NCBI RefSeq assembly: GCF_037975245.1
Contig: NC_092572.1
Location: forward strand, 8,499,001 to 8,563,000
Direction of reading: 5' to 3'
From: Apostichopus japonicus
Taxonomy: Eukaryota > Echinodermata > Holothuroidea > Aspidochirotida > Stichopodidae
DNA: 64,000 bases
Shown here: in pieces, positions 10,576 to 23,988 of the stretch
How the letters are laid out: each line of letters opens with the position of its first letter
How positions within the stretch are numbered: position 1 is the first letter of the stretch
Notes under the pieces: model-generated
Told to the model about the DNA's origin: nothing
Databases searched by the model: none
What the model saw: the letters and a program-made list of their open reading frames with translations, nothing else
Translations under genes and position numbers: made by a program

Positions 10576-12302
10576 ACATATACTTACAGTGTATCATATA
10601 GTATCGTTTATTTGTATGTATGTGTACCATATGTAGTTTCGTTTTGTTTATTTGTAAGTATGCGTATCGTATATAGTTTCATTTCGTTTATTTGTTTTTC
10701 TACAAGATTAAATAGTACAAGGGCACAAAATAACAAGGATAATATGAACAGCAATGAAGCAGAGGGAGGTAAAATTAAGAAATCCTGTGGGACTTGTTAA
10801 AGAGTTTGACTCTCTTAAAAACCGAAAAAGTCAATCAGAAATATACAGAAAAAAAATGAACAGAGAAGAATTAGAAAGAAATAACCGAAGCAAAACAAAA
10901 CTTATTAAATAATACGAATCCTGACTTCAAGACCCCACCAACCCTCACAAACTCCTACCCACGAACTATCCGCCCACCCCCTCATCTATCATATATTTTA
11001 CGTCTTTTTACCTTATTTTGTGCATTTTACAAAGTTAAGGTAAGGGTTGAAAAGAAAGTAGCCAAGTCAAGAAACGTTGAAAAGGGATATTTTATTTTCG
11101 CCAAGGATTATAAAACTTTAACGTTTCTTAATTGTTTTCTTTCGTAAAGGACATTAATATGAATACGAGAACAAAGCAACGCAAGATATTGTTACTTACG
11201 TTTATTTTTATAACTTCCAAGCAAGAAGCACAATTGTACTATGGTTACAGTTTGTGTGAAATGTTCTAACGTATTTTAATAATTATCATAAGTCATCACT
11301 CTGTATTTATAATCAGTTGCAAAACTATAAATTTATCAAAAAGGAACACTTCATACCGACATTCACACACATAAGAATAGACAAATCGAAAACAACACAA
11401 ATTATAGCAAAATTACTCCAACTTTCAAAGGTCATTGCTCAACAAACAAAGGAAGACAAAAAACACAGATATAAACAGTAAGAAAATTATCTTTATCAAG
11501 AACTTAAAACCCTCTTCTTTAAAAACAGAAAAATTCGCAAGCCGTTCGTAGTACTTTGTACTTTAATTGTTTCTCACATTTTGCCCCCTTCTACCCAACT
11601 AGACTCCTAATAGCTTTCACACACTAACAAATTGTCCCATCTACAAAGCATAATAGGAAACAAATCCCCGGTCGCCCATTTTCCTGATTGAACCATTTAA
11701 TTCTCGTTTTTAACCTAATGAGCCTTGCTGCATTTTTTCTCGGGTGTTGATTTCCTTCCGACGTGTCATTATTCAAACGACGTCTCAGGGAAATAAAGTA
11801 TATATAAAAAAAAAAAATAAAAAAAAATGGAGGGCATTTTTGAAAACTCCGTTAGGAGGTGTTAACTTGTGGCGTAGGTGTGCATGGAAGGCAGAAAATT
11901 CAAAACTTGTCGAAAGAAAAGTCAAAAGTGTGAACTCATTTTGAAGGTAAAGAACTAAAGAGCAATGCACGTGGGTTAAATTGTGCTGTGCATGTGATTG
12001 ATGAGATGAAGTTAGGATCATCATTGCGGGTAAAATTATGGTCGTTTCGGGTCTAGCTTTAGGAGAGTGTAAACTTTAATATATTCACTATAGACTTAGT
12101 TAAGTCGGAGTTATTTCTGAAAGTTCATATCGTGGACTTTTTTTTATGGCTAAATATAGTAAAAAATTCCCAACTGCGAAAACAAGTCTTTATGTTTAAT
12201 ATTTTGAAAGGAAATTCTTTCTGAAATCCATTTCAGAGAGAATCATTCACGTGGTTAACGATAAAGTAGATCAGATATACGGTGGAAAAAAATTGTCGCC
12301 TT
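10576..12302. other. Gene-free AT-rich region
   Basis: No coding frame with recognisable domains, no RNA gene and no bounded repeat seen. Confidence 0.5.
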
Positions 12303-12922
12303 AATTATTAACAATATCTATACAATGTCCATATATAGTTATTGACAATATCTATACATTGTCCATATATAATCATTAACAATATCTATACATTGTCCAT
12401 AAATAGTTATTAACAATATCTATACATTGTCCATATATAATCATTAACAATATCTTTACATTGTCCATATATACTTGTTAACAATATCTATACATTGTCC
12501 ATATATACTTATTAACAATATCTACACATTGTCCATATATAATTATTAACAATATCTTTACATTGTCCATATATAATTATTAACAATATCTATACATTGT
12601 CCATATATAAATATTAACAATATCTATACATTGTCCATATATAATTATTAACAATATCTTTACATTGTCCATATATACTTGTTAACAATATCTATACATT
12701 GTCCATATATACTTATTAACAATATCTATACATTGTCCATATATAATTATTAACAATATCTTTACATTGTCCATATATAATTATTAAAAATATCTATACA
12801 TTGTCCATATATAATTATCAACATATCTATACATTGTCCATATATAAATATTAACAATATCTATACATTGTCCATGTATAATTACTAACAATATCTATAC
12901 ATTGTCCATATATAATTATTTT
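12303..12922 (+). repeat. 34-bp minisatellite, about 18 copies
   Basis: Tandem units of the form ATTAACAATATCTATACATT then GTCCATATATAATT, very homogeneous, with single-base variants (CTTTAC for CTATAC) and one shortened copy near 12818. The core ACAAT...ATTGT is an inverted repeat within each unit. Confidence 0.95.
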
Positions 12923-13165
12923 GTTTCATATACAGGAGTTGGAGCTTAAAGACATTATTTCTTTAAGTGTTAACTTAATTGTCTTTTCATTAAAAATGAC
13001 ATTTCCAGTTAGATGTTGAATATTTGCAAGGAAAACAGTGGTGTGACGTATGAGCTCTTCATGTAGTTCTTTATATACTTTCATCATTACTATGTAAAAT
13101 ATGTTGTATCACTGTTTAATGCTGAATAAAATGTGTTCAGTTGTAAGAATACCCGATAATATTCA

Positions 13166-13166
<1 letters not shown>

Positions 13167-13237
<71 letters not shown>

Positions 13238-13252
13238 CTATATATATATATA

Positions 13253-13291
<39 letters not shown>

Positions 13292-13292
13292 A

Positions 13293-13362
<70 letters not shown>
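13167..13362. repeat. (TA)n microsatellite with TATC interruptions
   Basis: About 195 bp of TA dinucleotides with several TATC/TATT interruptions. Confidence 0.95.
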
Positions 13363-13363
<1 letters not shown>

Positions 13364-16300
13364 ATGTGAATAAATAAAGCGGTTGCTCCGGCTGCTTCCT
13401 TCTCCTTTACAAAATGCTCTCATCACAGGAAGTGTTCCACGGGACTACTTTACGAGGATCACTTCGAAACAGTGCTATTTAAACATTTTGAAGAAATCAT
13501 TTTAAAGTAAATTACACAGCATTTGTTAAAAATAAGTTTACCTTAATTCCTCCAAACCTTAACAAACAAACAATTTTTGTAATTGATATTTCAATGCAAC
13601 ATGATCGCTCATGATATAGCAATCCACCGTACCAAACACCCATGTTTTTTTCTCCCTTAAAAGTATAAAATACTATCCAAAAAACGAAAGGCCAATCTCA
13701 ACATTAACAATATAAAAAGTATAAAACTACGATTTTGTTCTTGTTGCTTTCATACACCAGACTTAAAGTTTCTTTTCTGCAATACAAGCTAGGTTTGACT
13801 TTGTCGTGCAAAATGAACAGTTTTTATTTCTCATATAATTTTTCAAATTAACTGTCCTTTTACGGCGCGACTACAATCTTTTGAAGCATCATTCTATTGT
13901 TCTTCGTGTTTCAATTTCTACATTTGATTACTCAAGCTGAAATCTGTTCTTCTTAGTCGTATAGTGTATTTTATTCATATTAATTTTGTCCTAAACAGCC
14001 TCCCACATTTTCTTTTATCAAGCTTTGATCCCGACATGCAAGAACCCTCACAACTGATATAATATAGATAATCAGACGACAGATGGAGCCATTATACTTA
14101 AAGAAGCCAATCGTTTGTTTCCGTTGTCTTTTAGCATGTACAGTTATTACTCTGATGGTTTAATGACGATGGTAAAGATACGTTTGTTATAACCTCTAGT
14201 TAGTAAGTCACTCTATTTTTTTAATTTATTTTTATGAAGTAGCCAACACGAAACAATCAAATTACAAAATCAAGGCCAATTGAATCTACAACACGTTGTG
14301 ATAGAAAACATAGAGAATGGTCGAAATTGATGATTGGCCTTTTTATTGTTTTTGCTTGTTTTTCTTATCAGATTAAAGCGACCTTCAGAATTTGATTCCT
14401 ACCGATTTGATGTCTAATGGTAGGCCTATAAGTATTTCTGACAGACGTTTATCGTAATTAAAAAAAAAATCATTCTTTTTTTCGGTTTCTCAAAAAGGTC
14501 TTATTAAGTTATAAATATGAGGTTTATTTTGTTTTCTGCAAGCCTTTAACAAAATCCTAGTATGCAATATTATTTTCTCCTAGATTTTTCATTTATTAGC
14601 AAGGTGTCTATAACTGGAGTAGACCTCAAGAATAAAGTTCCTGGTTAATTTACTAGAGTTCAAGTTTGCAGTTCCCTTTAAAGTTCTATTTCTTAACTTG
14701 CTAATTTGAACATACATTTTCTTATTGAGTTTGTCTCTGTATGAAGTATGTGTGCATATGTGATAGGAGGTATTCAGGGAAATGACGATAAACATACTAG
14801 GCTAAATGTACAGAAATAGTGTACACAACTATACTGCTTCATAAACGATATTTGCAATTTGTATTAAAAATATGTATATTTTGAAGGTTAACATATGCCT
14901 ATTTTGTCTCTCTGATAATTACAATTATTGAAGTTCAGTATCCTTAGAAAACATTGTCTTTGACGACTCTCTATAGGATTACCTTAATGCATTATTAATG
15001 AATTATTAATACATTCAAGACAGCGGTATCAAATTAACAGTTGTCAGACGGCATATAAGTGTACACAATAGGAACGACTCTTCATTTTTTATTCAGCTAA
15101 TTTATTCCACGCATTAATATAAAATGAAAGAATAAAACATTTTGTGTTTAATACAGAACAAGAGGTGATTTACTTGACAAGCAGATAGTGTGTCTTATTA
15201 ATGCGTGATATAGTCACTTGAGTTTTCTCGTATTTTAATTTATTATTAATATCTGTTTCGTGTTTTACACCAGATTTGGTATCACATTTTATATCCAAAA
15301 AGAGTTAAGAAAAAAAAAAGAATAATTAAAAACACGACATATGGTCAATAGCTTAAATTTTTCAATTCTACATTTCACACTGAAGGTTACAACTAATTAT
15401 AATATTAATGATTTTGATCCTTTCAGAGAATTTTTAATTTTTTTAATATGACATCATTTGTAACAATGTATACTTTAGTGGCAAAACTGTCGAGAAGCAA
15501 TCATGTAAGTTAGTCCGAATTCCAACTTTCTCAAAATTTTAGTAGCAAAATAATATGCAACAGAGTCCACAGTTATGTGGAACCAATTTTAATTCAGATA
15601 GCTAAACATCTATTTGTCTAAATATGGTAAATTGAAGGTACTATGAACGGCCAACGTGTCAGCTATCCCGTTGGATGTTAGCTTAGAGACCATATCACTT
15701 AGCCGATTTAGTGTGTAAGTCATAGGGAGATTTATATGGAGCAGGCTAGCTTAAGAAACGTATTTGGTTACAACCATTTAGACTATATTTAGAGAGTTGG
15801 TTAGTTTTTAATACAGACAATTTGTGTCCCACACATTTATCGTAGTAAACCTTGATATGTTATGCGTTTCTAAGGAATTTGTGGTGGACTAAATTCAAAG
15901 TTATGTTTCAAGAATACCGTTATCACTCCTTTATAACGACTAATGTATTGCCATTACGACAGAGGGAATTCGACGAGAAATGTTTCAGATTTGATTTAAC
16001 ATATGGAAAAACTATAGGTAATGAATGTAAATCCTCGTCATTTAATAGCGCATTTAACTTTTCAGTCTGTGTGTTAACTTAGAGATGGTTAACACAAACT
16101 AACATGGTGTCATTGGTATGATACTTATTGCTTCAAAAGAAATTTAATTTATTTCGAATGATAAAGTAGTATCGATATGACATTTGTTGATTTAATTGGT
16201 TGAAAGATTAGTGGTACAAAGGCGAACCCTATTTACAATAAACTTAGTGAAAGATAAAACGATAAATGCAAAATACTGCTGCTGACTGGAGAAATAAAGC

Positions 16301-18693
16301 GTCTTTATATGAAACTGGCAGCAAACAATTTGTATATTAATAAAACAGGAGCAAAATGGATATCAAACTGCAATATATACAGCAAAAAGTATGTTGCATT
16401 ATTATTGCATAAATATGTAGAGTGCTAGTGGTAGTATTCCTATAGGCTAGGAAGACCTAGAACTAAAACAGGAAACACAAAGGAAACAGACGGCTCACAC
16501 AGATAAGATCCTGGTGGATCGAAACTTCAGGCAATCTCAAATTTACACATAATTAGCTTTTATCAATATTAATTACAAAATGATAACTGTTTGATTTTCA
16601 AAATCACCTGGCGCAGTGTTACATATCTTTATTTAACACACGCACAGAAAGGGTAAAATAAAACTCTTTCTTTATATTTAACTTAATGAACTTTATGATG
16701 AAATATAATACCACCAACCCCTCTATCTATGAAATAACAGACAGAAAGACAGACAATCAAACTTAACGAGAAAACCAAAAGCCAACCCCCCCCCCCCCAA
16801 ACAAACAAACAGAGAAAAAAACGAGAACTAAAACAAGCAATCAATATTCTGCAGTACAGTGCTATAACTATTTACGAAACAACATACTCGTTTTTTTAAA
16901 AATTTTTATCTTATAAGGGAAAAAATCCCCCCTAAAATGTTATTTACTTTATTACCACATCGCCTTAGTTAACGTCAACATCGTATTATAGATAAATTTA
17001 TAGATATATATATAGATATTTATAGATAAATGGTTTACCGGTAAACCGTTTAGCTAGTAGTAAAGCCACAGTGACCATATACAAAATGCTATACGTGCTC
17101 ATTCTTACCTTCAAAAAGTTTTCTCCAAAATAGACCGGTTACTTCTTCCGCATGATAAATGATTTCATCAGATGAATGGTAAACCTCTTGCCATTTAATA
17201 TATACCGGTACATCAAATCCTCAGAATGGGTATCTATACCAGACTCATTATTTCTTCAAAACGACCAACAAAATTGAAGAACGACAAAGAATTGATATTA
17301 AATTTGTCCAACGCAGCTAAAAAGTCAGATTGTGATTTTGACGTGCATGACGTCATATACGACTCGTGAGATTCTTGTACGAGAGTGATGGCTATTGGAT
17401 GAGCGGATAAATTTGAATACTTCGTCGCCGGAGAATACTGTTTTGTTCATTATACAGCACTGGCGGGAAAAAAATATTACAATATATAAGTAGATTTCTT
17501 TGTTTTATTATTATATTTTCCGCCTTTCTCGATGCATGAAACAAAGAGAAGAACCAAAGCCATGGGGTGCTAAAGACGACATGCGACGCAAAAATACAAC
17601 TGAGTGTATGTGTAGGTCTCGTGCTTAAAATGTAAAAGAGAATCATATACATTTTGCATTTGAAAGGAATCAGGAATTGGGATGAAGAAGGAACTTCAAT
17701 CAATTTTCCCCTCTTAAAACGGAAATCCTTAGCCTAAAAAGAAGAACGAATATAATGATAAAATAAAATAAAATTTCCATTTACGCATTAATCGTAATAT
17801 TTATCGTAATTTTGGTTGAATGCACTGTAAAGTCAAGAAAAGTCCGTTGTCATAGAACATTGAATGATGTACGAATTTTAAATCTCAGCTTGGTCCATAT
17901 GCTTTAGTTATATGATCATACATCATAATATATTATATCAATGCTGCCAAAACTCACCCCGTAAACTCACACCCCATCCATCTCACAACAGTCTGTAAAA
18001 GATAACAAGTGTTCCACATCGAAGACGAAGAGAAAAGAGATTTCTTATATATAGATCATCCGATAACAGTATTAGATGTTGTCGCCCTCTATAATGGGCA
18101 TCAGTTTCGAATTGGTTGTGCAATACCACTACCTGAAAATACAAACTTTCTTGTGGTCAGAATAATCATATTCAATGTCCTTTCAAATTGACAAATCTAC
18201 CCAAACATTTCGAAATGAATTATATTTTTCAAGTATAAATTAACGAGACACTTGTAGTAGGAAAGTGAAGCTTTAGAAGAGCAATCGTTGTGATGACATC
18301 ACAGACCACCCACCTCTTTGATCAATTAAGTGGAATAATGTATGGAAGTTTCAACTATATTTACTATATTAATTCAAAAAATGTATCTCGAGTAAGGGAC
18401 ACTGTCAATAATTGAAGGAGCAACTTATTTAAATGTGTGGAATATTTCTCTCGGTCCCAAGTTAAATGCTAAATTATCTGACGACGGTATATCCCTTTAA
18501 ATATGCGAGCTTCACAATACCATCAGCATTGGACAATGGAATTAAATTGTTATGGTCGTTATATTTCCACACATCTAAAGTGTTATCATATAGGTAGTTA
18601 TTCAGTATCATAATGGAACTTTTGATATCTACTCCAAAACAGACACACTGGCTATATGAACATGCGATACAGAAACTAGTTATAATTACGCAC
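13363..18693. other. 5.3 kb gene-free region
   Basis: AT-rich with scattered short frames that show no domains. Notable items are a hairpin motif at 16503-16535, a C-run near 16785-16797 and a perfect 16-bp palindrome (GGTTTACCGGTAAACC) at about 17033-17049. Confidence 0.5.
16503..16535 (+). ncRNA. Hairpin motif related to those at 1252 and 56115
   Basis: GATCC, loop TGGT, GGATC, followed by GAAACTTCAGGC. The stem plus GAAAC arrangement matches the Penelope-associated motif elsewhere in the window, with a shorter flanking match. Probably a decayed copy. Confidence 0.35.
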
Positions 18694-19022
18694 ACCAACT
18701 GCATAGGCGTACGAGGCGGGGGAGGGGGGCAGGGGGGAAGGGGGGGGGCAGACTGCCCCCAAATTTCCAGAGGACAAGAAATTCGGGCGAAAGTCCTGAA
18801 AAAGTCGGGCAGCCTAAGAGGAGAAAAAATATATAAATATATATGCAGTAGCTTGCCCGAATCTTTTTCAAATTTTTGCCCGACAATTCCACGATTTTCT
18901 TTATTTAGCATCATGATGCCAGAATATTTCCGTGTAACACCACCGTAAGCGCAGTTCATCTGGGCTACCACGCTTTTTGCACGATCAATTTTTTTTCTAA
19001 CTAGTCAATTGTATACCTGGAA

Positions 19023-19550
19023 CAAGGGCGGCGGAACCGGAGGGGGGGCACAGGGGGCAGGTTAAAAATGTGCCTTTTTTTCTACATAAAAATTGAGGTG
19101 TCTGAAGTTTGCAAGAGGCCAGGGAACCAGAATGAACACTCGGGAAGGGCTGTTTCCGGCCATCTGAGGGGTTTGTAAAACCAAAAATTTCTGTGGGTCA
19201 AACTCAAAGCTTTTTCGAATGGAAAAAATTTGTTAAGATATTAACAAGAAAAAAACTCTCATTCGGAAGATTCCTACATTAGCAACTAGCATGATTTCAC
19301 CTCATTTTGTCTCAAAAGAAAACTTGTTCCTTGTTTCCCAATTTGCGCATTGGATATTGCAGTGCTAGTATGCATAATTTCCTTGAGGGGGGGGGGGGGG
19401 CGTTGATAGTGATGTGTATACACAAATAAGATAATACAATAAGAGTTATAAAGGGTACTAAATATAAGGCTGCATCAGTCCAATCGAATTTCTGCAAAGT
19501 GCCCTTTGATGTCGGTGCCCCCCAGATTAAAAGTGCTTCCGCCGCCCTTG
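19023..19550. mobile_element. Nested hAT-like MITE (528 bp)
   Basis: Termini CAAGGGCGGCGGAA and TTCCGCCGCCCTTG form a 14-bp inverted repeat with at most one mismatch. The flanks ACCTGGAA (19015-19022) and ACCTGGAC (19551-19558) agree at 7 of 8 bases, consistent with an 8-bp target duplication. It sits inside the 18702-20118 element, so it inserted later. Confidence 0.8.
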
Positions 19551-20006
19551 ACCTGGACATCCCAGACATGAGTGTATATAAGAAACATTTTCTTTTTCAT
19601 GGATGGTGGGGGGGGGGGTGCCTACAAACCTAAAAGTACAGGTTTATCGTATTCTTTGTTATATTTTATACTTTTTCGTGAGACAAATTGTAGTCTCATC
19701 CGACACAGCGACATTATCCCGCCTACGTGTCGTTGAACAATGTATGTTTTTCTGGAGGTAGCCGAGTACTGTGTTAAAATAATAAATAAGGTAACTAAAT
19801 AGGAGCTTAAAAAATATACTGTCCTATTTTTCCCCTTCAAAGTGATGTTACCATTTTTTCTTCTTCTAATTTACCAAATTTTTGGGGAAGTGTAAATTTC
19901 TAAAACGTGAGATTATAAAATAAAGAATGTTTAGATGCAACTTGCAAGGCCTCAGAAGTGCCGTTTCCGGCAATCTGAGAGGCATTGTGTGCCCAAAAAT
20001 TTTCTT

Positions 20007-20047
20007 GTACGCTACGCGCCAACTGATGGTGGCGCTCCGCTTAGATA
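20007..20047 (-). repeat. GCGCCA hairpin module, copy 1
   Basis: One of eight copies in the window of a module carrying GCGCCA, an 8-base loop, TGGCGC and then GAAGCGTACAAGAAA. Others are at 30061, 38150, 39353, 40267 (plus) and 50251, 50980, 51677 (minus). This one lies inside the hAT-like element 18702-20118, which suggests the module is an internal part of that family. Confidence 0.8.
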
Positions 20048-20171
20048 GTGTCACGGGAACTTTCGGGCACAAAAAGTTCTGCCCCCCCCCCAAACTGAAA
20101 TGGTCCCGTACGCCTATGACCAACTGTCATTCAAAAAAAGATACTAAAATACACACTTTAAAAGTATGATT

Positions 20172-20272
20172 GAAATGAAAATGGAAGAAAATAGACCTTA
20201 TTGGTATTTAGCTTACAAAGCTAAAATGCTAAGCTAAATACCAATAAGGTGTAGTTTCTTTCATTTTCATTA
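20172..20272 (+). repeat. Inverted repeat, perfect 21-bp core, next to a GAAGA-stem-GAAA motif
   Basis: ACCTTATTGGTATTTAGCTT pairs with its complement about 14 bases later, and weaker pairing extends the arms outward to about 45 bp. It is followed at about 20281-20307 by CTGAAGAAGAGC, a loop, GCTCGAAAT. This is the same GAAGA-stem-GAAA arrangement as the Penelope-type motif but with an unrelated stem. Confidence 0.65.
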
Positions 20273-20384
20273 GTGCAACTGAAGAAGAGCCGTGTTAACG
20301 CTCGAAATATTTTGGAACCCATTTAACGTTCTAAGTAATATAGTTGGAAATGAAAGTATCATTTTTTCCATGTTTTTTTTTGTG

Positions 20385-20385
20385 G

Positions 20386-20481
<96 letters not shown>

Positions 20482-20516
20482 GTATATGTATATATATATA
20501 TAAATATATATATATA
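20385..20516. repeat. (TA)n microsatellite
   Basis: TA dinucleotides with TATG and TTTA interruptions. Confidence 0.95.
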
Positions 20517-20688
20517 CGAAATATTTAATTGTTACGAAGTCTCACTAATCATGGTTTGGGAAACGAACACAATAAAGTAGATAAGAGAGGTACCGTATTG
20601 TTTTTAAAATGAATCTAATCCGTGTCTCTTGGTAAAAAAAACATATAACTTAGCATAAATACATTACATACCTTAATACTTTAACTTA

Positions 20689-20692
<4 letters not shown>

Positions 20693-20763
<71 letters not shown>
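20693..20763. repeat. (TA)n microsatellite
   Basis: About 70 bp of uninterrupted TA after GCGC. Confidence 0.95.
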
Positions 20764-20764
<1 letters not shown>

Positions 20765-23700
20765 AAGTCTTCTTTACTTGTGTCCTCATACATTACTTAC
20801 TTGAGTGAACACAACCAAATGTCCACTTGTCTATAAGCTATGCACTATATAAAGACCCATATTTGACTTTCATGAAACGGATATCAATGAATGTCACTCA
20901 GGTCGTAAAAGCCTTACGAAACTGCGTCGACGTTAGGGAACGTCTTATATACAGTTTCCTTATAAGTATTCATACAATTTCTTTTGCACGCTATGTTAGT
21001 CTACAGCGAAGTAGATTATTTATAGTGGTAGTCTGGTGGTAGCCTTCTGTGCCGCTCGTCAGGCCTGTGTATATGGGGTCGTTCTTATTATAAGCAACAC
21101 ACTATCCCGCACATGTCTGATATAGTACTACTGTGCAACCCTGATTGCGAAATGCTCAATCAATTTTAATATGATCTAGACCGAAAGCTAATTAAGACGT
21201 ACGTTCGTAAGTAAACACATGCGATACTTTTTGCATCACTGTAAATCTGACCACAGATTAGTGGCGTTCTACCGCATTTCTTCCTTTCTTTGTTTATGGT
21301 AATAATTAAGTTAATTCTCCATTATTAACTATCTTTGGAAAGTTTGGATATCTTCAATTGCCTTATACTAGCTACGACCGCGCGTCATACCAGTTTTGCG
21401 AAATGGTATCTACACTTATGTGCTGTGTGATATTATTAGTATACTGTGCATGCATTACAGTATGAGCTGGACTAATATACACTGTAGTTGATGTATTTCA
21501 GAGTCAACTTGCAACCGACCCCTTTTCGAGTGTAATTTTAATCTGGATAAGCCTAACCTCAACAAAATGTGGCTAAATATTATAGACTCAGCACAGGCCT
21601 ACAGTGAATGAATGAAATATCAAGTTTGTAACCAAGGAAATATTGCTAACTATATAATTAATTTCTGCAAGCCCCCATCAATGTGGCTGAATGAGAGTCT
21701 AACATTGGCCACCCTTGATTCAAAAACATTCAACTACTACTATCAAAGCATTCTTCTTATTGGGAATATCCTATTTAATGTGGCACTCTTCAATATATCT
21801 AATAATAATTTAGATTGGGTCCATTAATATTCTAGTACTGTAGGGCTAGAGAGACAGATTGGTTGGAGCAAAGTGCCCAGAGAATAGAATTGGCTAAACC
21901 TAGCATATCCTAGATTGACCTACTGTGCACTATATGGGCATTTTCCCCAAGTAGTGTGATATAGTTTGCCATATGTTTTAGGGGACCTTATTGAAATCAT
22001 TCGCAGCTGCCAATTGGGAGCAATTTGTGTGTGACAATGAGAAAAACCATGAAAATTCTTTTCCAAACAATTTAATTTGTTTTAACATGCTACAGTTGGG
22101 GAGCTTCAAGGTTCATTCATATAATTTTGGTTTCCTTTTTTGCTCCATCATAGTATACATGTCTAAATGACATAACATTATGGATCTTACAACTTAGCTA
22201 AATTTAGAACACTGTCAATGAATTTTGAACAGGCAAATATTGTATACATAAATATTGTATGCTTGGAACACCATGAAATAAGGATACATTTTGAAAATTT
22301 CAGTTGCATTGATTCCTTTGTACTTCATTTACAACCTCATAAATTAATATTGAGAAAAGCTAGAACCTAGAAATTTGGTAAATTGTAAGACCTTTATACC
22401 GATAATTAATAAGATAACATCACAGCCCTCACATTGTTAATTTGGTAAGAACTGGCATCAAAACCCCTTGCTCCTGCTGAATTGCAGCTTTAAATAGCAA
22501 CTTTTGAGCTGCACAACTTGCACTATATATTACAAGAAAGCATTGTAATCATTATCTTGTATTATTTGGACTAGAAATGATAACAGGTCTATGAAAGAGT
22601 CAAGTATTCTGAAGCAATAGTTCAGGAGCAGTTTATCACTTAAACTAGCACATTGTTTAGAGGAAATACCAAAATTGAATATGTTGGCATTTTTAAGTTG
22701 ACCCAACAGCACAAGACACCCTTTTAAACTCTATTTTGGATTTTCCATTTCAATGGGATAGAGGCCATATGCTTCTGTTATCGAAAGGTAGTACAGTAGG
22801 ATGTTTAATTGCTGAGAAATCAGACCTCAAAAATCAAGAAAATGTCAAAATGTAACTGTGGTGAAAAAGTGTGCAATTTCAATTTTCAAATTGTGATAAA
22901 TCGACCAGTTTTGAAGAATGCAACTGAAATTTTCAGAATATGCTTTTTACCTGACCTGTTCCAATCGTAAAATAAATGTGATAAATTGTGGAGAGGGTCC
23001 AGCCACAGCCATTCGTGATTTGAAAGTCTGCTGTAATTTTGTCAATTTGTAATTTTAAAATGGTGCATATACATTAAAAATAAGAGGCGATTTGGTTTCC
23101 TACTAGTTAAGCCAAATGAACTTTCTTTTTTTTTCAAACCTGGATTACAGTACAGTATGTCTCTATTCAAAGAGGACACTCAAATTTCAATGTCATACCT
23201 TAGATGTTTATTATGCTCAGTAAATGTGTGAAATACATTGGATGTCGTGAAAGAGGGTACATACTCCACGTCAGTTAAACTTCATGATGGAAATATAAAG
23301 TAAGTTCATCAAAGTAAGAGCTGAAAAAGAGACGAGAAAGAAAGCGTAAGAAAGAAGAAGAAAAATAAATGCAAAAGCAAACACAAAACAAAACAATCAG
23401 TAGAGGCCAGGCATTGTTTGAGATCAGCTGTGGTCAAACAAACACCTTGAAACAAATGATTTATATACTTAGAAGTAAGAGTCTGTTTAAAGGTCAAGTA
23501 CTTGGAGCTGTATGGAATTTAAATGCACAGTACATCTTTAGTGCAAAAGCCCTATTGCTTTTTCTTTATGCAGCAGGATACAGAAGAACCCTTCTCAGTC
23601 TTGCATCTGGCTCTGTACAGGTAAATTTCCATTTAAAAGTACACCCCCACCCCAACCCCCAACCCCCTCGAAGCTTACACAGGATTCTCAAGATCATGGA

Positions 23701-23988
23701 ATTGAGAATTTGTAGGCTTATCTATTTATGTGTTTTTTTGGAAGGTTTAACCTCACTGCCAGTTGGTCCTACATATTCACACTCGCATATACAATGTATT
23801 TAATTTATGTACATAAAGTGCGAATGAATACTGTAATTGCTAATCTTAAAACAGATGCGACGGTTTCTGATTATGTGTTGTTGGTATATTGCCCATGTTA
23901 GGTTTTTCATAGCCAAGTTAACCAATTAAGAAAGAAGCAAGTTAAAGTGTGCCTAATTCTTTATGTTTTGATTCAGTCTCGCATCAAG
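20764..23988. other. Upstream flank of SLC35G copy A
   Basis: No supported gene. AT-rich, with a C-rich stretch near 23642-23668. A donor-like GTACAG|gtaaat at about 23621 and the acceptor attcag at 23976 may mark an untranslated or short first exon of copy A, but no coding first exon like those of copies B and C was found. Confidence 0.4.

Larger units (their letters stand above)
18702..20118. mobile_element. hAT-like non-autonomous DNA transposon, 8-bp target duplication
   Basis: The ends are perfect 12-bp inverted repeats (CATAGGCGTACG ... CGTACGCCTATG). They are flanked by a perfect 8-bp direct duplication ACCAACTG at 18694-18701 and 20119-20126. 5'-CA termini with an 8-bp duplication are typical of hAT elements. 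No transposase frame is present. The interior has G/C runs near each end, a copy of the GCGCCA hairpin module (20007-20047, minus) and a second, nested element at 19023-19550. Confidence 0.85.

Noticed and set aside
12303-12922. Possible CRISPR-like array because of regular 34-bp spacing
   Set aside because: Units are contiguous with no unique spacers, in an animal genome; it is a minisatellite.
13101-13369. Frames of alternating Tyr and Ile
   Set aside because: Translations of (TA)n microsatellite. The same applies at 10400-10630, 20292-20580 and 39463-39805.
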